A stretch of DNA of 64,000 nt from Flammeovirgaceae bacterium UBA2338 (GCA_002344795.1 DDUM01000031.1:124001-188000), one strand, 5' to 3'; shown: positions 25,268-35,368, counted from the stretch's first letter. The notes: generated by a model not told the origin, from the sequence alone. Made by a program: numbers and translations.

Positions 25268-27484
25268 TTAATTTTTCCTGAACTGATCAAACCTGGAGGG
25301 TTGTTCAACCTTAGGAAACATGTTGTTATGGGTATCGATGTCTGCAGTTTCTTCCAGTGGGTCAATAACTATACTTGCTACCTCTTTGTCTTTTACAAAT
25401 ACTTTGGTGATGCGTTGTTCATTGGTTCTCCAGATTTCAGCAGGTAAATGTTCTATTTCTTTTGTTCCATCTTTATAAGACCATTGGATGATCACAGGCA
25501 TTACCAGACCACCTTTATTGCTCAGTGTTACTTCATAAAAGTTTTTACCCTTCATTTTATTGATCACGGCTTTATCGTCAATGCGGCTAAGGAATTCGCC
25601 ATAAAGACGACCATCCGTTTCAATGAGGCTGAAAGGTTCGGGCCCGTTGCTAAAATCTTTACTCGCATTTCCACTGTTGCCTGAAGCAAGGTCTCCTGTT
25701 GTTACTCTTTTGGATTTGCTTTCTAAGTTTTGATTGTCTTCTCTTAGCTTGAGCCAGCGAACCTGATCAACAGATACGTCTACATGGTCAGTCGTATAAA
25801 ACCATCCTCTCCAAAACCAATCCAGGTCAAAGGCAGAGGCATCTTCCATCGTCCTGAAAAAGTCGGAGGGTTTTGGATGCTTGAAGGCCCACCGCTGTGC
25901 GTATTCCTTAAATGCGTGATCAAAAAGCTCAGGCCCCATAACCGCCTCGCGGAGGATGTTAAGTGCTGTAGCGGCTTTATTGTATTGTTCATTACCAATT
26001 TGTACTACTTGCTCACCGCTTGTCATTAAGGGACGCATCGTACTTTTATCACCTTTCATGTAGGGCACAATGCCCTGTGCATGACCTCTTCGCGCTGGCA
26101 TGTCCTTATAGTTTTCTACCTGCGTCAGGTATTGCACAAAGGAGTTTACGCCTTCATCCATCCAGGTAGTTTCTCTTTCATCATTATTGATGATCATCGG
26201 GAAAAAGTTGTGACCTACTTCGTGTACAATCACACCAATCATTCTCCACTTTGTGTTGTCGCTGTAGCTTCCGTCCTTGTTGGGTCTTCCAAAATTGAAA
26301 CAAATCATCGGGTATTCCATGCCAATGCTGGCAGCGTGAACAGATATGGCAACAGGATAGGGATAATCAATGGTGAATTTTGAATAAGTAACGAGTGTAT
26401 TTTTTACCGCTTTGGTCGATTCTCTTTCCCATAATGGGTTTCCTTCTTTTGGATAAAAGGACATGGCCAGCGGGGTGTTGTTGCCAATTTTCACAGCCTG
26501 TGCATCCCAGATGAATTTGCGGGAGGTGGCAAAGGCAAAGTCGCGAACGTCCTCAGCGTGAAACTCCCATGTTTTCTTTTCTTTTGATTTACTTTTTTCT
26601 CTTTGAATGGCTTCCTGTTGTGTGGCGATGATCACGGGAGCATCAAAAGAGGTTTTGGCTTTTTCATAGCGAGCGATTTGTTCTGCTGTTAAAACATCTT
26701 TTGGGTTTTGAAGTACACCTGTTGCTGCCATGATATGATCTGCGGGTGTGGTAATCTTCACTTTGTAGTTTCCGAAAACGGTAGCGAACTCACTTCTTCC
26801 TAGAAATTGTTTGTGCTGCCATCCTTCCAGGTCATCGTACACGCACATGCGTGGAAACCATTGGGCGATGGTGTAAACATAATTTTTATCCTCAGGGAAG
26901 TATTCCAGGCCACTTCTGCCCCCTACTTTCATTCGATCATTAATATTATAAGACCATTCAATTTTAAAAGAATATGTTTCTCCTCTTTTGAGTGGCTTTG
27001 GCAAATCGACTCGCATCATTGTGGCATTCACAAAATGCTTTAGGTCATTGCCGTTGACATCTTTCACGGATTTTATTTTATACCCTCCATCAAAATCATA
27101 TAGGTCAAGGTCTCCAGCTATCTGTTTGGTGGTCATGCTGTCCTGGATGGAAGTGTTATTGGTTTTTCCTGTATTGCTTTCGGCATCAAAAAGATTTTGA
27201 TCCAATTGAAGCCACAGGTAAGTAAGCACATCGGGAGAATTGTTGTGGTAGGTAATGGTTTCAGCGCCAGTTATGCTTTGGTTCTCGTCATTAAGCTCTG
27301 CGGTAATCACATAATCGGCTTGCTGCTGCCAGTATTCAGGTCCGGGTGATCCCGAACCGGTACGAAATTCATTAGGTGTGGGAAGTATTTGACCTAACTG
27401 TTCAAATTTACCTTGCCAGGGTGTTGTTTGTGCATGGGCAATCAAGCTCATACCAATGAAAAGCGTGGTGATGTATTTAATCAT
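25268..27484 (-). CDS. M1 family metallopeptidase, paralogue C
   Basis: 738 residues, signal peptide MIKYITTLFIGMSLIAHAQ. Zinc motif VIVHEVGHNFFPMI and WMDEGVNSF; GMEYP before it. All three copies conserve FRTMEDAS, FWRGWFYTTD and a C-terminal strand run (GLVMPVIIQWSYKDGTKEIE). Differences between copies are spread along the whole protein rather than in one domain. Begins 44 bases after the HupE stop, so HupE-M1C-M1B looks like one operon. Three secreted copies suggest related but not identical peptide substrates (inference). Confidence 0.93.
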   Translation of the reverse strand: MIKYITTLFIGMSLIAHAQTTPWQGKFEQLGQILPTPNEFRTGSGSPGPEYWQQQADYVITAELNDENQSITGAETITYHNNSPDVLTYLWLQLDQNLFDAESNTGKTNNTSIQDSMTTKQIAGDLDLYDFDGGYKIKSVKDVNGNDLKHFVNATMMRVDLPKPLKRGETYSFKIEWSYNINDRMKVGGRSGLEYFPEDKNYVYTIAQWFPRMCVYDDLEGWQHKQFLGRSEFATVFGNYKVKITTPADHIMAATGVLQNPKDVLTAEQIARYEKAKTSFDAPVIIATQQEAIQREKSKSKEKKTWEFHAEDVRDFAFATSRKFIWDAQAVKIGNNTPLAMSFYPKEGNPLWERESTKAVKNTLVTYSKFTIDYPYPVAISVHAASIGMEYPMICFNFGRPNKDGSYSDNTKWRMIGVIVHEVGHNFFPMIINNDERETTWMDEGVNSFVQYLTQVENYKDMPARRGHAQGIVPYMKGDKSTMRPLMTSGEQVVQIGNEQYNKAATALNILREAVMGPELFDHAFKEYAQRWAFKHPKPSDFFRTMEDASAFDLDWFWRGWFYTTDHVDVSVDQVRWLKLREDNQNLESKSKRVTTGDLASGNSGNASKDFSNGPEPFSLIETDGRLYGEFLSRIDDKAVINKMKGKNFYEVTLSNKGGLVMPVIIQWSYKDGTKEIEHLPAEIWRTNEQRITKVFVKDKEVASIVIDPLEETADIDTHNNMFPKVEQPSRFDQFRKN

Positions 27485-27528
27485 ACTTTTAATTTTTCAG
27501 TTGTTATACGTTGGGTGCTTCTGATGGT

Positions 27529-28116
27529 TTACCAGAAAATCGCATCCTTCATTAAAATAAGAGCTATTCCGGCAATACCAGACGAAATTACCATCTTCCA
27601 GTCTCTTCGTGAAACATTGATCAGATCCACTAGCAGAAAACTTATTGCCATAAAGATGCCAACTATTACTATTTGCCCAAACTCTAAGCCTAAATTAAAT
27701 GCAAGAAGTTGGGTAATGACAGAGTGATCCTTGCCCAGGATCGCCCTAAGGTAATTGGAGAATCCCATGCCATGAATGAGCCCAAAACCCAATGCCAGTA
27801 AATAATTGGTTTGAACCGGTTTAGTAGAATAACTCTCCTCTCTTCTGAATAAATTACCGAAAGCAGTAATAAAGATAGTGAGAGGGATAAGGAACTCCAC
27901 TAAATCAGAATTAATAGAAATCACATTCAGTGTGGCAAGCGCTAAGGTAATGGAGTGTCCAATTGTAAATGCAGTGATTAAGATCAGAATTTTTTTCCAA
28001 TCCCTTGTGAGGTAAATGGCGCACAGTGCCACTACAAATAAGATGTGGTCATAGCCATTGATATAATCCAGTATATGATCCTTACCCAATATAAAGTAAA
28101 GTTGAAATTCGCTCAT
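27529..28116 (-). CDS. HupE/UreJ family membrane protein
   Basis: About 195 residues with six or seven hydrophobic helices. The family motifs are clear: YINGYDHILFVVAL, FTIGHSITLALATL and GLIHGMGFSNYL, each with a conserved His/Gly that could bind metal. HupE/UreJ proteins are linked to nickel/cobalt transport, but this subfamily in Bacteroidota often sits by peptidases rather than hydrogenase or urease genes, and none of those are nearby. Start at ATG 28116 (MSEFQLYFILGK); the longer frame adds a non-homologous leader. First gene of the HupE-M1C-M1B operon. Confidence 0.9.
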   Translation of the reverse strand: MSEFQLYFILGKDHILDYINGYDHILFVVALCAIYLTRDWKKILILITAFTIGHSITLALATLNVISINSDLVEFLIPLTIFITAFGNLFRREESYSTKPVQTNYLLALGFGLIHGMGFSNYLRAILGKDHSVITQLLAFNLGLEFGQIVIVGIFMAISFLLVDLINVSRRDWKMVISSGIAGIALILMKDAIFW

Positions 28117-28203
28117 GCGCTTATTTTTTGGGAGACAATAATAGGATTTATATCTCAATTTGAGTAGCTCAATTACACCAAAGGAATAAGTGCTGAATGT
28201 CAC

Positions 28204-28234
28204 TTGTTTCGGGTTCGAGATGGCGCTATTTTTG
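28204..28234 (+). promoter_or_regulatory. Bacteroidota-type promoter for the DUF6702-tpiA-prmA operon
   Basis: TTG at 28204-28206 and TATTTTTG at 28227-28234 (matches TAnnTTTG) with a 20-base spacer, the standard layout in this phylum. The predicted start of transcription would be near 28240, a short leader before the ATG at 28249. Confidence 0.6.
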
Positions 28235-28248
28235 ATATTTAATTGGAT

Positions 28249-28725
28249 ATGTTAAGCATCTTATATTCATTTTTACTTCTTTTTCATCCCCTTCATATCT
28301 CCGTGACAGAGATTGAGTACAATGAAAAAGCAGAAGCCTTGCAGATCATATCTCGTATTTTCGTAGATGATCTGGAAGTAGCCATCCGTGCCAAAATCGG
28401 ATCGCCAGAACTGGATATTCTTAACCCCAAAAATGGACTAACTACCAAGGGTCTCATTGCGGACTACTTAAAAGATCATTTAAAAATAAGATTGGATGGG
28501 AAGGAGCAACAGCTTAATTTTTTAGGGTACGAAGAGGAGAACTTTGCCTTCATCTGCTATATCGAAATTGAGAAGATAAAAAGCTTCAAAGTGATAGAGG
28601 TTGAGAACACGGTCATCACAGAGACTTATGATGATCAGTCGAACCTGGTTCATGTTACCTATAAAGGACCTATCAAAAGCATGCGACTGATGAAGGACAA
28701 GCCTTCTGATAAGTTTACATTTTAA
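28249..28725 (+). CDS. DUF6702 family protein
   Basis: About 158 residues. A short hydrophobic N terminus (MLSILYSFLLLFHPLHIS) followed by a beta-rich domain beginning TEIEYNEKAEALQIISRIFVDDLE and ending SMRLMKDKPSDKFTF. Members of this family are exported or membrane-associated in Bacteroidota and are often found near M1 peptidase and HupE genes, as here on the opposite strand. Function unknown. The ATG at 28249 is preferred over a TTG two codons earlier. Tpi follows 21 bases later. Confidence 0.85.
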   Translation: MLSILYSFLLLFHPLHISVTEIEYNEKAEALQIISRIFVDDLEVAIRAKIGSPELDILNPKNGLTTKGLIADYLKDHLKIRLDGKEQQLNFLGYEEENFAFICYIEIEKIKSFKVIEVENTVITETYDDQSNLVHVTYKGPIKSMRLMKDKPSDKFTF

Positions 28726-28746
28726 TTTTAATGAGATAATTTGATT

Positions 28747-29508
28747 ATGCGTCAAAAGATAGTGGCCGGAAATTGGAAAATGAATACAACGCTTCTCGAA
28801 GCACAATCGCTTACCGCGGAGCTGATGGGAATGGTGGAGGATGAAGTGAAGGGTGATGTGAAAATTATTATTTGCCCTCCCTTCCCGTATTTGCCAGTAT
28901 TGAAATCGCAATTGGGAAAGGCTGCAAGAATTGAAGTAGGGGCACAAAATTGCAGTGAGCATGCATCAGGTGCCTATACAGGAGAAGTTGCTGCCGGTAT
29001 GTTGAAATCGATGGAAATTCCATATGTAATTATCGGGCACAGTGAACGCAGACAATATTTTCTGGAGTCAGGAAAGCAGTTGGCTCAAAAAGTAGATGGA
29101 GCATTGGCCAATGGACTAAAGCCTATATTTTGTTGCGGAGAACCCCTGGAAGTAAGGGAAGCTGGCATTCATGAAACACTGGTGAAAACGCAAATCGAAG
29201 AAGGGCTTTTTCACCTGAATGCGGAGGCGATGAAAAAAATTGTACTGGCTTATGAGCCCGTGTGGGCAATAGGTACAGGCAAAACAGCAAGTACATCGCA
29301 GGCTCAGGAAATGCACATGGTGATTAGGAAACACCTTGCAACTAAGTTTGGTGCAGAAACGGCTGACCTGGTTCCCATCCTTTACGGAGGCAGTGTGAAG
29401 CCCGATAATGCAAAAGAACTCTTCTCGTGCGCAGATGTGGATGGTGGATTGGTAGGTGGTGCTTCATTGAAGTCCCGGGATTTTGTGGAAATCATCAAGT
29501 CGGCCTAG
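28747..29508 (+). CDS. tpiA: Triosephosphate isomerase
   Basis: 253 residues, glycolytic/gluconeogenic enzyme interconverting dihydroxyacetone phosphate and glyceraldehyde-3-phosphate. The catalytic residues are visible: Asn9 and Lys11 in GNWKMN, His98 in IIGHSERR and Glu170 in AYEPVWAIGTGK. The phosphate-gripping loop (YGGSVKPDNA, GGASL) is intact. Cytoplasmic dimer in the family. The ATG at 28747 gives the standard N terminus. PrmA begins one base after the stop. Confidence 0.97.
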   Translation: MRQKIVAGNWKMNTTLLEAQSLTAELMGMVEDEVKGDVKIIICPPFPYLPVLKSQLGKAARIEVGAQNCSEHASGAYTGEVAAGMLKSMEIPYVIIGHSERRQYFLESGKQLAQKVDGALANGLKPIFCCGEPLEVREAGIHETLVKTQIEEGLFHLNAEAMKKIVLAYEPVWAIGTGKTASTSQAQEMHMVIRKHLATKFGAETADLVPILYGGSVKPDNAKELFSCADVDGGLVGGASLKSRDFVEIIKSA

Positions 29509-29509
29509 C

Positions 29510-30343
29510 ATGTACCACACACGCCTTAGTGTTACCTGCGATCCTCTTTTTTCAGAAATACTAATTGCTGAAATCTCACAAGCGGGTTTTGATTCTTTTT
29601 TGGAAAACGAAAATGGGTTTGAGGCATATGCGGAAGTAGATCGATTTGATGAAAGCCTTGTAGCGGAAATTAAAAATAAATATGATCAGGTAAAGCCGCT
29701 TTTGTTTTCATGGGATCGTATTGAGAAAAAAAACTGGAATGAGGAGTGGGAAAAAAGCTATGAACCCATTATCGTAGATGACAGATGCGTGATACGGGCA
29801 GAATTTCATCAAATAAAAAAGGAATACCCGTATACCATTACCATCACACCTAAAATGTCGTTTGGTACCGGACATCATCAGACTACCTATCTGATGATAA
29901 AAGCGCAGATGGACATGGATCACAAGAATAAAATGGTGATGGATGCGGGCTGTGGCACCGCGATATTATCTATCATGGCATCAAAGCTTGGCGCGAAAAG
30001 TGTTGAGGCATTTGATATTGATGAATGGAGTGTGATCAACGGGAAAGAAAACATTGAAGTGAACAATTGTGAAAATATAAATATCAGGCAGGGGATGATC
30101 AGTGAGTTGACATTTGAGGATAACTACGATATTATTTTGGCCAACATCAATAAAAATATTTTGCTTCAGGAGCTTCCCCAATATGTGGCTTACCTCAATC
30201 CAGGTGGGTATCTTTTATTAAGTGGTTTTTACGAAAGGGATATTCCAGACCTGATGACCCGGGCACACGTATACCAGCTAAAACAAGTAAGTAGGGATGT
30301 CCGTGAAAACTGGGCTTCATTACTGCTTCAATTGAAGAAATAG
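29510..30343 (+). CDS. prmA: Ribosomal protein L11 methyltransferase
   Basis: 277 residues, trimethylates lysines and the N terminus of ribosomal protein L11. The N-terminal recognition domain (about residues 1-90) precedes the class I SAM-binding domain: VMDAGCGTAILSIMASKLGA is motif I, with SFGTGHHQTTYL before it (family signature) and DIILANINKNILLQEL as the post-I region. A longer in-frame start overlaps tpiA; ATG 29510 lies directly after the tpiA stop. Part of the DUF6702-tpiA-prmA operon. Confidence 0.94.
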   Translation: MYHTRLSVTCDPLFSEILIAEISQAGFDSFLENENGFEAYAEVDRFDESLVAEIKNKYDQVKPLLFSWDRIEKKNWNEEWEKSYEPIIVDDRCVIRAEFHQIKKEYPYTITITPKMSFGTGHHQTTYLMIKAQMDMDHKNKMVMDAGCGTAILSIMASKLGAKSVEAFDIDEWSVINGKENIEVNNCENINIRQGMISELTFEDNYDIILANINKNILLQELPQYVAYLNPGGYLLLSGFYERDIPDLMTRAHVYQLKQVSRDVRENWASLLLQLKK

Positions 30344-30451
30344 AGGAAATTTAATCTCCATTCAAACTATTGCCAGGTCCAAGGTCGTTTAAGCACGGGG
30401 CGCTTTTAGCTAAATTGCCCATTATTTACGAATTTCACTGATTAGGCTATT

Positions 30452-33400
30452 GTGAAGCGGGTTTTAATATACATATGGATTGCATGGTCAGTACCTTTTG
30501 CACTCAGGGCGCAAAAGGCTGCCGAACCCGTTAGGCTCAACTTTCCGGACAGTATCCGTGTAGTGCTGGAAAACTCAAGAAATGCAGATGCTGGGGTTGT
30601 GGGGGTAGATTTTGCTGCGGCATGGAGCAAGTTGGGCCGGGATCAGCAAGAAGTAATCAGGCAGCAGGTCAAATTAATGAAGGGGAAAGGATACCGATTA
30701 AGCCCCCAATTTGTCAATTATTACGGAGCCATCTCAAGTGCAGTTGATCGTGAGAAGGCAGATGCTGCCACCATTTCAGGTTTTTTGAGCGTAGCGGGCC
30801 AGGTGATAGAAAACGAAAGCCTTACCCATGCGGGGATATTCTTTAAAAAGGTAAGACAGTTTTTTGAATACCATACGCTTCACTACGATCGTTCCTACAG
30901 GCTCTTCGCAAGAGATGATGAATACCACTTTGATTATGTGAAAGTAGAGGTGCTTCCTTCTCTGCTTGATTTTAATAGTAACGATCAGGATAACTTTAAT
31001 GATTTTGACAGTCAGCCTGAAGATCAAAACCAATTTGATCAATGGGATAACAATACTGTTCAAGAGGATTTTAATTGGGATGATCAGGAAGAAGTGAACT
31101 GGGATGACCAGGAGGAAGTAGAAATGCCTCCGGCCATTCCTATTTGGATGCAGCCGGAGCCACAACCTGAACTTACCGGACCACTTATTCGATTTGATAA
31201 GCTTACGTTAAATTTCTCCACCACTTATGATTCAGCTTTTCTTCGCGATACAAAAGGAGCCGTGTCTTTGCTGGATGATACTTTTGTGGGAGAAGGCGGA
31301 AGGTTTGACTGGACTACAGCAGGACTGAATAAAGACTCTGTTTATTTTGATTTCACGGCCTACAATTTCAAAGTTTCTAGCCCGGAGTTAAAGGCATCTC
31401 AGGGAAAACTGACTTATGTGGGAAGAGCCTCGGGAAAGGTGGATGGTATTTTTGAATTCAAGAGTGTGAACCATAAAACACCTGAGTCGTCCACGCATCC
31501 GCGATTTATGTCTTTCAATAGTGATGTGGAAATGCTTGGGCTAGGCAATGACAAACTAAAGTACACGGGAGGTTTTGCGCTTAACGGCAGCAAAATTTAT
31601 AGCTCGTCCGTCAATGGTGAGCCTGCCAGGTTATTGGTGTTAGGTGAAGTGGATAGAAAGTTTGAGGCGCGATCTCGGCTTTTTGAGTTTCAGGATTCTA
31701 CCATTTTCTCCAGGCGTGCCATGGTGAAAATATTTCAACAAAATGATTCTATTTATCATCCGGCTACACAGTTCTATTACAACTTTGGCAAAAATGAACT
31801 GGTGTTGCAGAAGGAAAATGGTTATTTGAAAAATGCACCTTACTCCGCCTCTTATTTCAATATCGACTTTGGAGCCGATAAAATTCAATGGGACCTAAAT
31901 TCTGACAGTTTAAATATTTACAGCTTTGGGGGAAGAAGTCAGTCACCGATGGTAATCGAGTCTGTCGATTATTACGATCCGGAAGATTTCAGATTGCTGG
32001 CAGGTTACGGATTTCAATTTCATCCATTGGCATTAGTAGCCAGTTATTCGCTAAGGATGGGGATGAGAGAATTTTATGTGGATGACCTTGCCACAGGTAC
32101 CGGGCAGCGATCCGATGGCATGCGCATGGCGATGACCTTTCTTGCGCAGAAAGGAATGATAGAATACAATGCCAGTACAGGGTATGTGAAAGTGAAAGAA
32201 AAAGCATTGCATTATTATGATGCAGTAAAAGGCGATGCCGACTATGACAACCTGAAGATCCATTCTATCGTGGACGGACCGGCCAATGCCACCGTAAATT
32301 TTGCGGATGGTCGCATGAACGTAAGAGGTGTGGAAGAATTCAATGTGAGTGATTCACTCAACGTGGTGATCAAACCGGACAGCAGTGTCATTACGCTTTT
32401 GCAAAATCGCGATATAAAATTTGATGGTAAGATCACAGCAGGAAACTTTGAGATCAATGGAAAGGATTTTACACTGAAGTACGACAGTTTCTTTATCAAC
32501 TTAAATCATATTGACTCCATTCGTTTTTATGTAACAGAAACCAATGCGCGAGGACAAAGCATAAGAAGGCGTGTGAACAACGCTATGGTGGGCGCGGACT
32601 CTACGGCTGCCGCTGCTGCGGGCATGGCCAATACATCCAAATCATCAGGTACACTTTTTATCAGTCGGCCGGATAATAAATCAGGAAAGGAAAAAAGCCC
32701 TAACTATCCCCGCCTGGATGCCACTGCCGGAGGGGTGATTTATTTTGACCGCAGGGAAGTTTTAAATGGTGCTTATGACCGATCAGTATTTTTTGTAGTT
32801 CCTCCATTCAAATTAGATAGTTTGAATGACGCTGATCCAGGGTCGATCAATTTTGACGGTACGTTTGTGTCCAGTGGGATGTTTCCCAATTTCAAAGAGA
32901 AACTTCATACCATGGCAGATAAATCGCTGGGATTTACCCATGCCATTCCAAGTGAAGGGTATCAATTGTTTCAGGGAGACGGTAAAATGGTGGGTGCTAT
33001 GAACCTCGACAATGCGGGTATCCGTGCTACGGGCCGCATTGATTATCTGGCAGCGAGTGTTGAATCCAAGGACTTTGTGTTCTATCCAGACTCCGTGGTG
33101 GGTAGAGGAAATGTTGGGGAGCTGAAAGAAAAACAGTTTGGGGCAGCGTGGTTTCCTCAGGTTACCCTTACAGAATTCAAATTGAACTGGTTGCCCAAGC
33201 AAGACAAATTCAATATTGAAAATTTACGCGATCCTTTCGAGTTGTACGATGCCAGCGCTCAACTCGATGGAAGGCTGACCGTTTCAAAAACAGGAACCAG
33301 CGGAGGAGGGAAGCTGATAACACGGGGATCGGAAGCGATTTCAGAAGAACTTTCTTTTTCTGCCAAAGACTTTGGCGCGAGGCATGCCGATTTTCAGGTA

Positions 33401-35272
33401 AAGACTACCAACCCGGATAAGCCCGCACTATCAGGCGATGATGTAAGATTGAAATTTAACCTGGAAGAAAACTATGCGGATATAAGTCCGGAGATTGCAG
33501 GAGAGGCAGCGTTGGAATTTCCGTATGCACAATTTAAAACCTCCATCCCGGAAGCCCGATGGGATTTGAACACACAAAAGATTGTGATGAACAAAGATCC
33601 TGATGTGCCATTGGAAAATTCATATTTCTACACCACAAGAGAGGAACTGGACTCACTGAACTTCCTGGCAGAACGGGCGGAGTACGACATCCAGACGCAG
33701 CAACTTAAAGTGAGTGGAATACCATTCATAGTAGTTGCCGATGCAAAGATCACTCCGGAGAACAATGAAATTTTGATTTTGGAGAATGCGAAAATAGGCA
33801 GACTGACCAATACCACTATTGTAATGGATACCCTCAATGGTTATCACAGACTCACGGAGGGAATTGTAGATGTTATTTCGAGAAAAGAATTTTCAGGATC
33901 AGCCACCTATCAATATGTCAATGCAGTCAACGACACCTTTGCCATCAAAATGACAGACTTCCATCTGGAGCCCATTGAAGATGTAGCCAGGGGAAGAAGG
34001 GGACAAACAGAACTGATCGCCACCGAGCAAACAGTTGCCAATGGAACTGTAATTGAAGAAGATCACCTTGTTCTGGCTCCAAGAATTTATTATAAAGGGG
34101 ATATGGTGATGTATGCCACACGGCCTGCACTTCAACTAAGAGGGAGTGTGAAGCTGGACATTAAAAAAATTAAAAATTACGATACGTGGATTGTGTATGA
34201 ACAAAGTGGAGATGAGAAAGATGTGTTTTTGGATTTTGACAATGCCATCACGGAGGGGGGGAGAAAGGTAGAGGCAGGGCTGCATTTTGCTGACGATAAC
34301 AGTTTGTATATCACTTTTGTTTTTGATAAAAAAAATCCAGACGATGATGATTTCTTCTTGCCGAGCGGCTCGTTGTTTTTTGATCAGAAAAGTCAGGAAT
34401 TTAAAATTGAAGATCGGCTGAAGGCTACTGGAGAAAAACTTACCGGAAAAGTATTTGCTTACAATGAGGACAAGCAGGAAGTGAGATTTGAAGGAAAGGT
34501 AAATTTCTTCACGGGCGGGAGTAAAGATTTTCAGATAACGGCAAGTGCATTGGGCTCAGGAAACCTGGAGACCAACGACATTCGAATGAATACTTTTTTG
34601 ATGGCAGATATCAATGTGCCGGCTCAGGCCTTGCAGTTAATGGCGCTGGATTTGCAAGAGGTCATTAAGAACGAGGGTGCAGAGGAGGGGTTGGGTGATC
34701 AGACAGAATTGTTATACAAAATTGCAGATATAGTGGGAGAGCAAGCGGTCAAGGATTATGAAGGCAAATCATTACAAGCCTATACTCCACTTACTTCGAT
34801 TCCTGTGTTGGGCAGGCCATTGGTTTTTTCAAACGTCAACCTCAAACGCTCACAAGCGCATAAGGCATTTTATAGTGAAGGCAATCTTGGTTTGAGTAAT
34901 ATTTTGCGCAACGACATCAACGGATCATTTGAAGGTTTTATGGAGCTGCGAAAGAACGAGGATGGAGGTAGTGTATTTCATGTGTTCTTTAAAGCTTCTC
35001 CGGATTCATGGTATTACTTTGGTATGGAGGATAACCGCATGATGGTGCACTCATCCAACCCCGATTTTAACAGTGTAATAGCCAAGAGAACCAATGCAGC
35101 CAAGGCCAAGATTGGAGAAATGGTCTTTATCCCGGGCAGTGACGAAGAAACCCTTTCGTTTATTAATAAGTTCAGAAGCAAATATTATGGTCTTGAGGCT
35201 CCTTATAGCCTCGGAGGAGGAACGGGTGGTGCCAAGAAAAAAGAAAAAAAGGTAGATGATGACGGGTTTTAG
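30452..35272 (+). CDS. Very large exported protein of unknown function
   Basis: 1606 residues, GTG start, signal peptide ending in LRAQ. Not recognised. Around residues 170-230 there is an extreme Asp/Asn/Gln/Glu tract (for example NFNDFDSQPEDQNQFDQW) with an in-frame tandem repeat of NWDDQEEV. The remainder is predicted to be mostly beta-strands in long repeating segments of the style FDGKITAGNFEINGKDFTL, reminiscent of a jelly-roll/beta-helix envelope protein, and ends with a Lys-rich, acidic tail (KKKEKKVDDDGF). Its size and beta character suggest a periplasmic or surface envelope component. It precedes the M14 peptidase by about 96 bases; the two may be co-transcribed. Confidence 0.8.
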   Translation: MKRVLIYIWIAWSVPFALRAQKAAEPVRLNFPDSIRVVLENSRNADAGVVGVDFAAAWSKLGRDQQEVIRQQVKLMKGKGYRLSPQFVNYYGAISSAVDREKADAATISGFLSVAGQVIENESLTHAGIFFKKVRQFFEYHTLHYDRSYRLFARDDEYHFDYVKVEVLPSLLDFNSNDQDNFNDFDSQPEDQNQFDQWDNNTVQEDFNWDDQEEVNWDDQEEVEMPPAIPIWMQPEPQPELTGPLIRFDKLTLNFSTTYDSAFLRDTKGAVSLLDDTFVGEGGRFDWTTAGLNKDSVYFDFTAYNFKVSSPELKASQGKLTYVGRASGKVDGIFEFKSVNHKTPESSTHPRFMSFNSDVEMLGLGNDKLKYTGGFALNGSKIYSSSVNGEPARLLVLGEVDRKFEARSRLFEFQDSTIFSRRAMVKIFQQNDSIYHPATQFYYNFGKNELVLQKENGYLKNAPYSASYFNIDFGADKIQWDLNSDSLNIYSFGGRSQSPMVIESVDYYDPEDFRLLAGYGFQFHPLALVASYSLRMGMREFYVDDLATGTGQRSDGMRMAMTFLAQKGMIEYNASTGYVKVKEKALHYYDAVKGDADYDNLKIHSIVDGPANATVNFADGRMNVRGVEEFNVSDSLNVVIKPDSSVITLLQNRDIKFDGKITAGNFEINGKDFTLKYDSFFINLNHIDSIRFYVTETNARGQSIRRRVNNAMVGADSTAAAAAGMANTSKSSGTLFISRPDNKSGKEKSPNYPRLDATAGGVIYFDRREVLNGAYDRSVFFVVPPFKLDSLNDADPGSINFDGTFVSSGMFPNFKEKLHTMADKSLGFTHAIPSEGYQLFQGDGKMVGAMNLDNAGIRATGRIDYLAASVESKDFVFYPDSVVGRGNVGELKEKQFGAAWFPQVTLTEFKLNWLPKQDKFNIENLRDPFELYDASAQLDGRLTVSKTGTSGGGKLITRGSEAISEELSFSAKDFGARHADFQVKTTNPDKPALSGDDVRLKFNLEENYADISPEIAGEAALEFPYAQFKTSIPEARWDLNTQKIVMNKDPDVPLENSYFYTTREELDSLNFLAERAEYDIQTQQLKVSGIPFIVVADAKITPENNEILILENAKIGRLTNTTIVMDTLNGYHRLTEGIVDVISRKEFSGSATYQYVNAVNDTFAIKMTDFHLEPIEDVARGRRGQTELIATEQTVANGTVIEEDHLVLAPRIYYKGDMVMYATRPALQLRGSVKLDIKKIKNYDTWIVYEQSGDEKDVFLDFDNAITEGGRKVEAGLHFADDNSLYITFVFDKKNPDDDDFFLPSGSLFFDQKSQEFKIEDRLKATGEKLTGKVFAYNEDKQEVRFEGKVNFFTGGSKDFQITASALGSGNLETNDIRMNTFLMADINVPAQALQLMALDLQEVIKNEGAEEGLGDQTELLYKIADIVGEQAVKDYEGKSLQAYTPLTSIPVLGRPLVFSNVNLKRSQAHKAFYSEGNLGLSNILRNDINGSFEGFMELRKNEDGGSVFHVFFKASPDSWYYFGMEDNRMMVHSSNPDFNSVIAKRTNAAKAKIGEMVFIPGSDEETLSFINKFRSKYYGLEAPYSLGGGTGGAKKKEKKVDDDGF

Positions 35273-35368
35273 TTGATCTGCGAACCCCTGGCACCATTCA
35301 TCACATCTGTATTTTTCAAGCGGGTTCATGTGGCTAACTTTCAACTCAATTTCAGTCAAAAAATTTAT

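Noticed and set aside
30375..30415. Possible terminator after prmA (AAGC/GCTT with a GC-rich loop)
   Set aside because: Only four base pairs; too weak to support.
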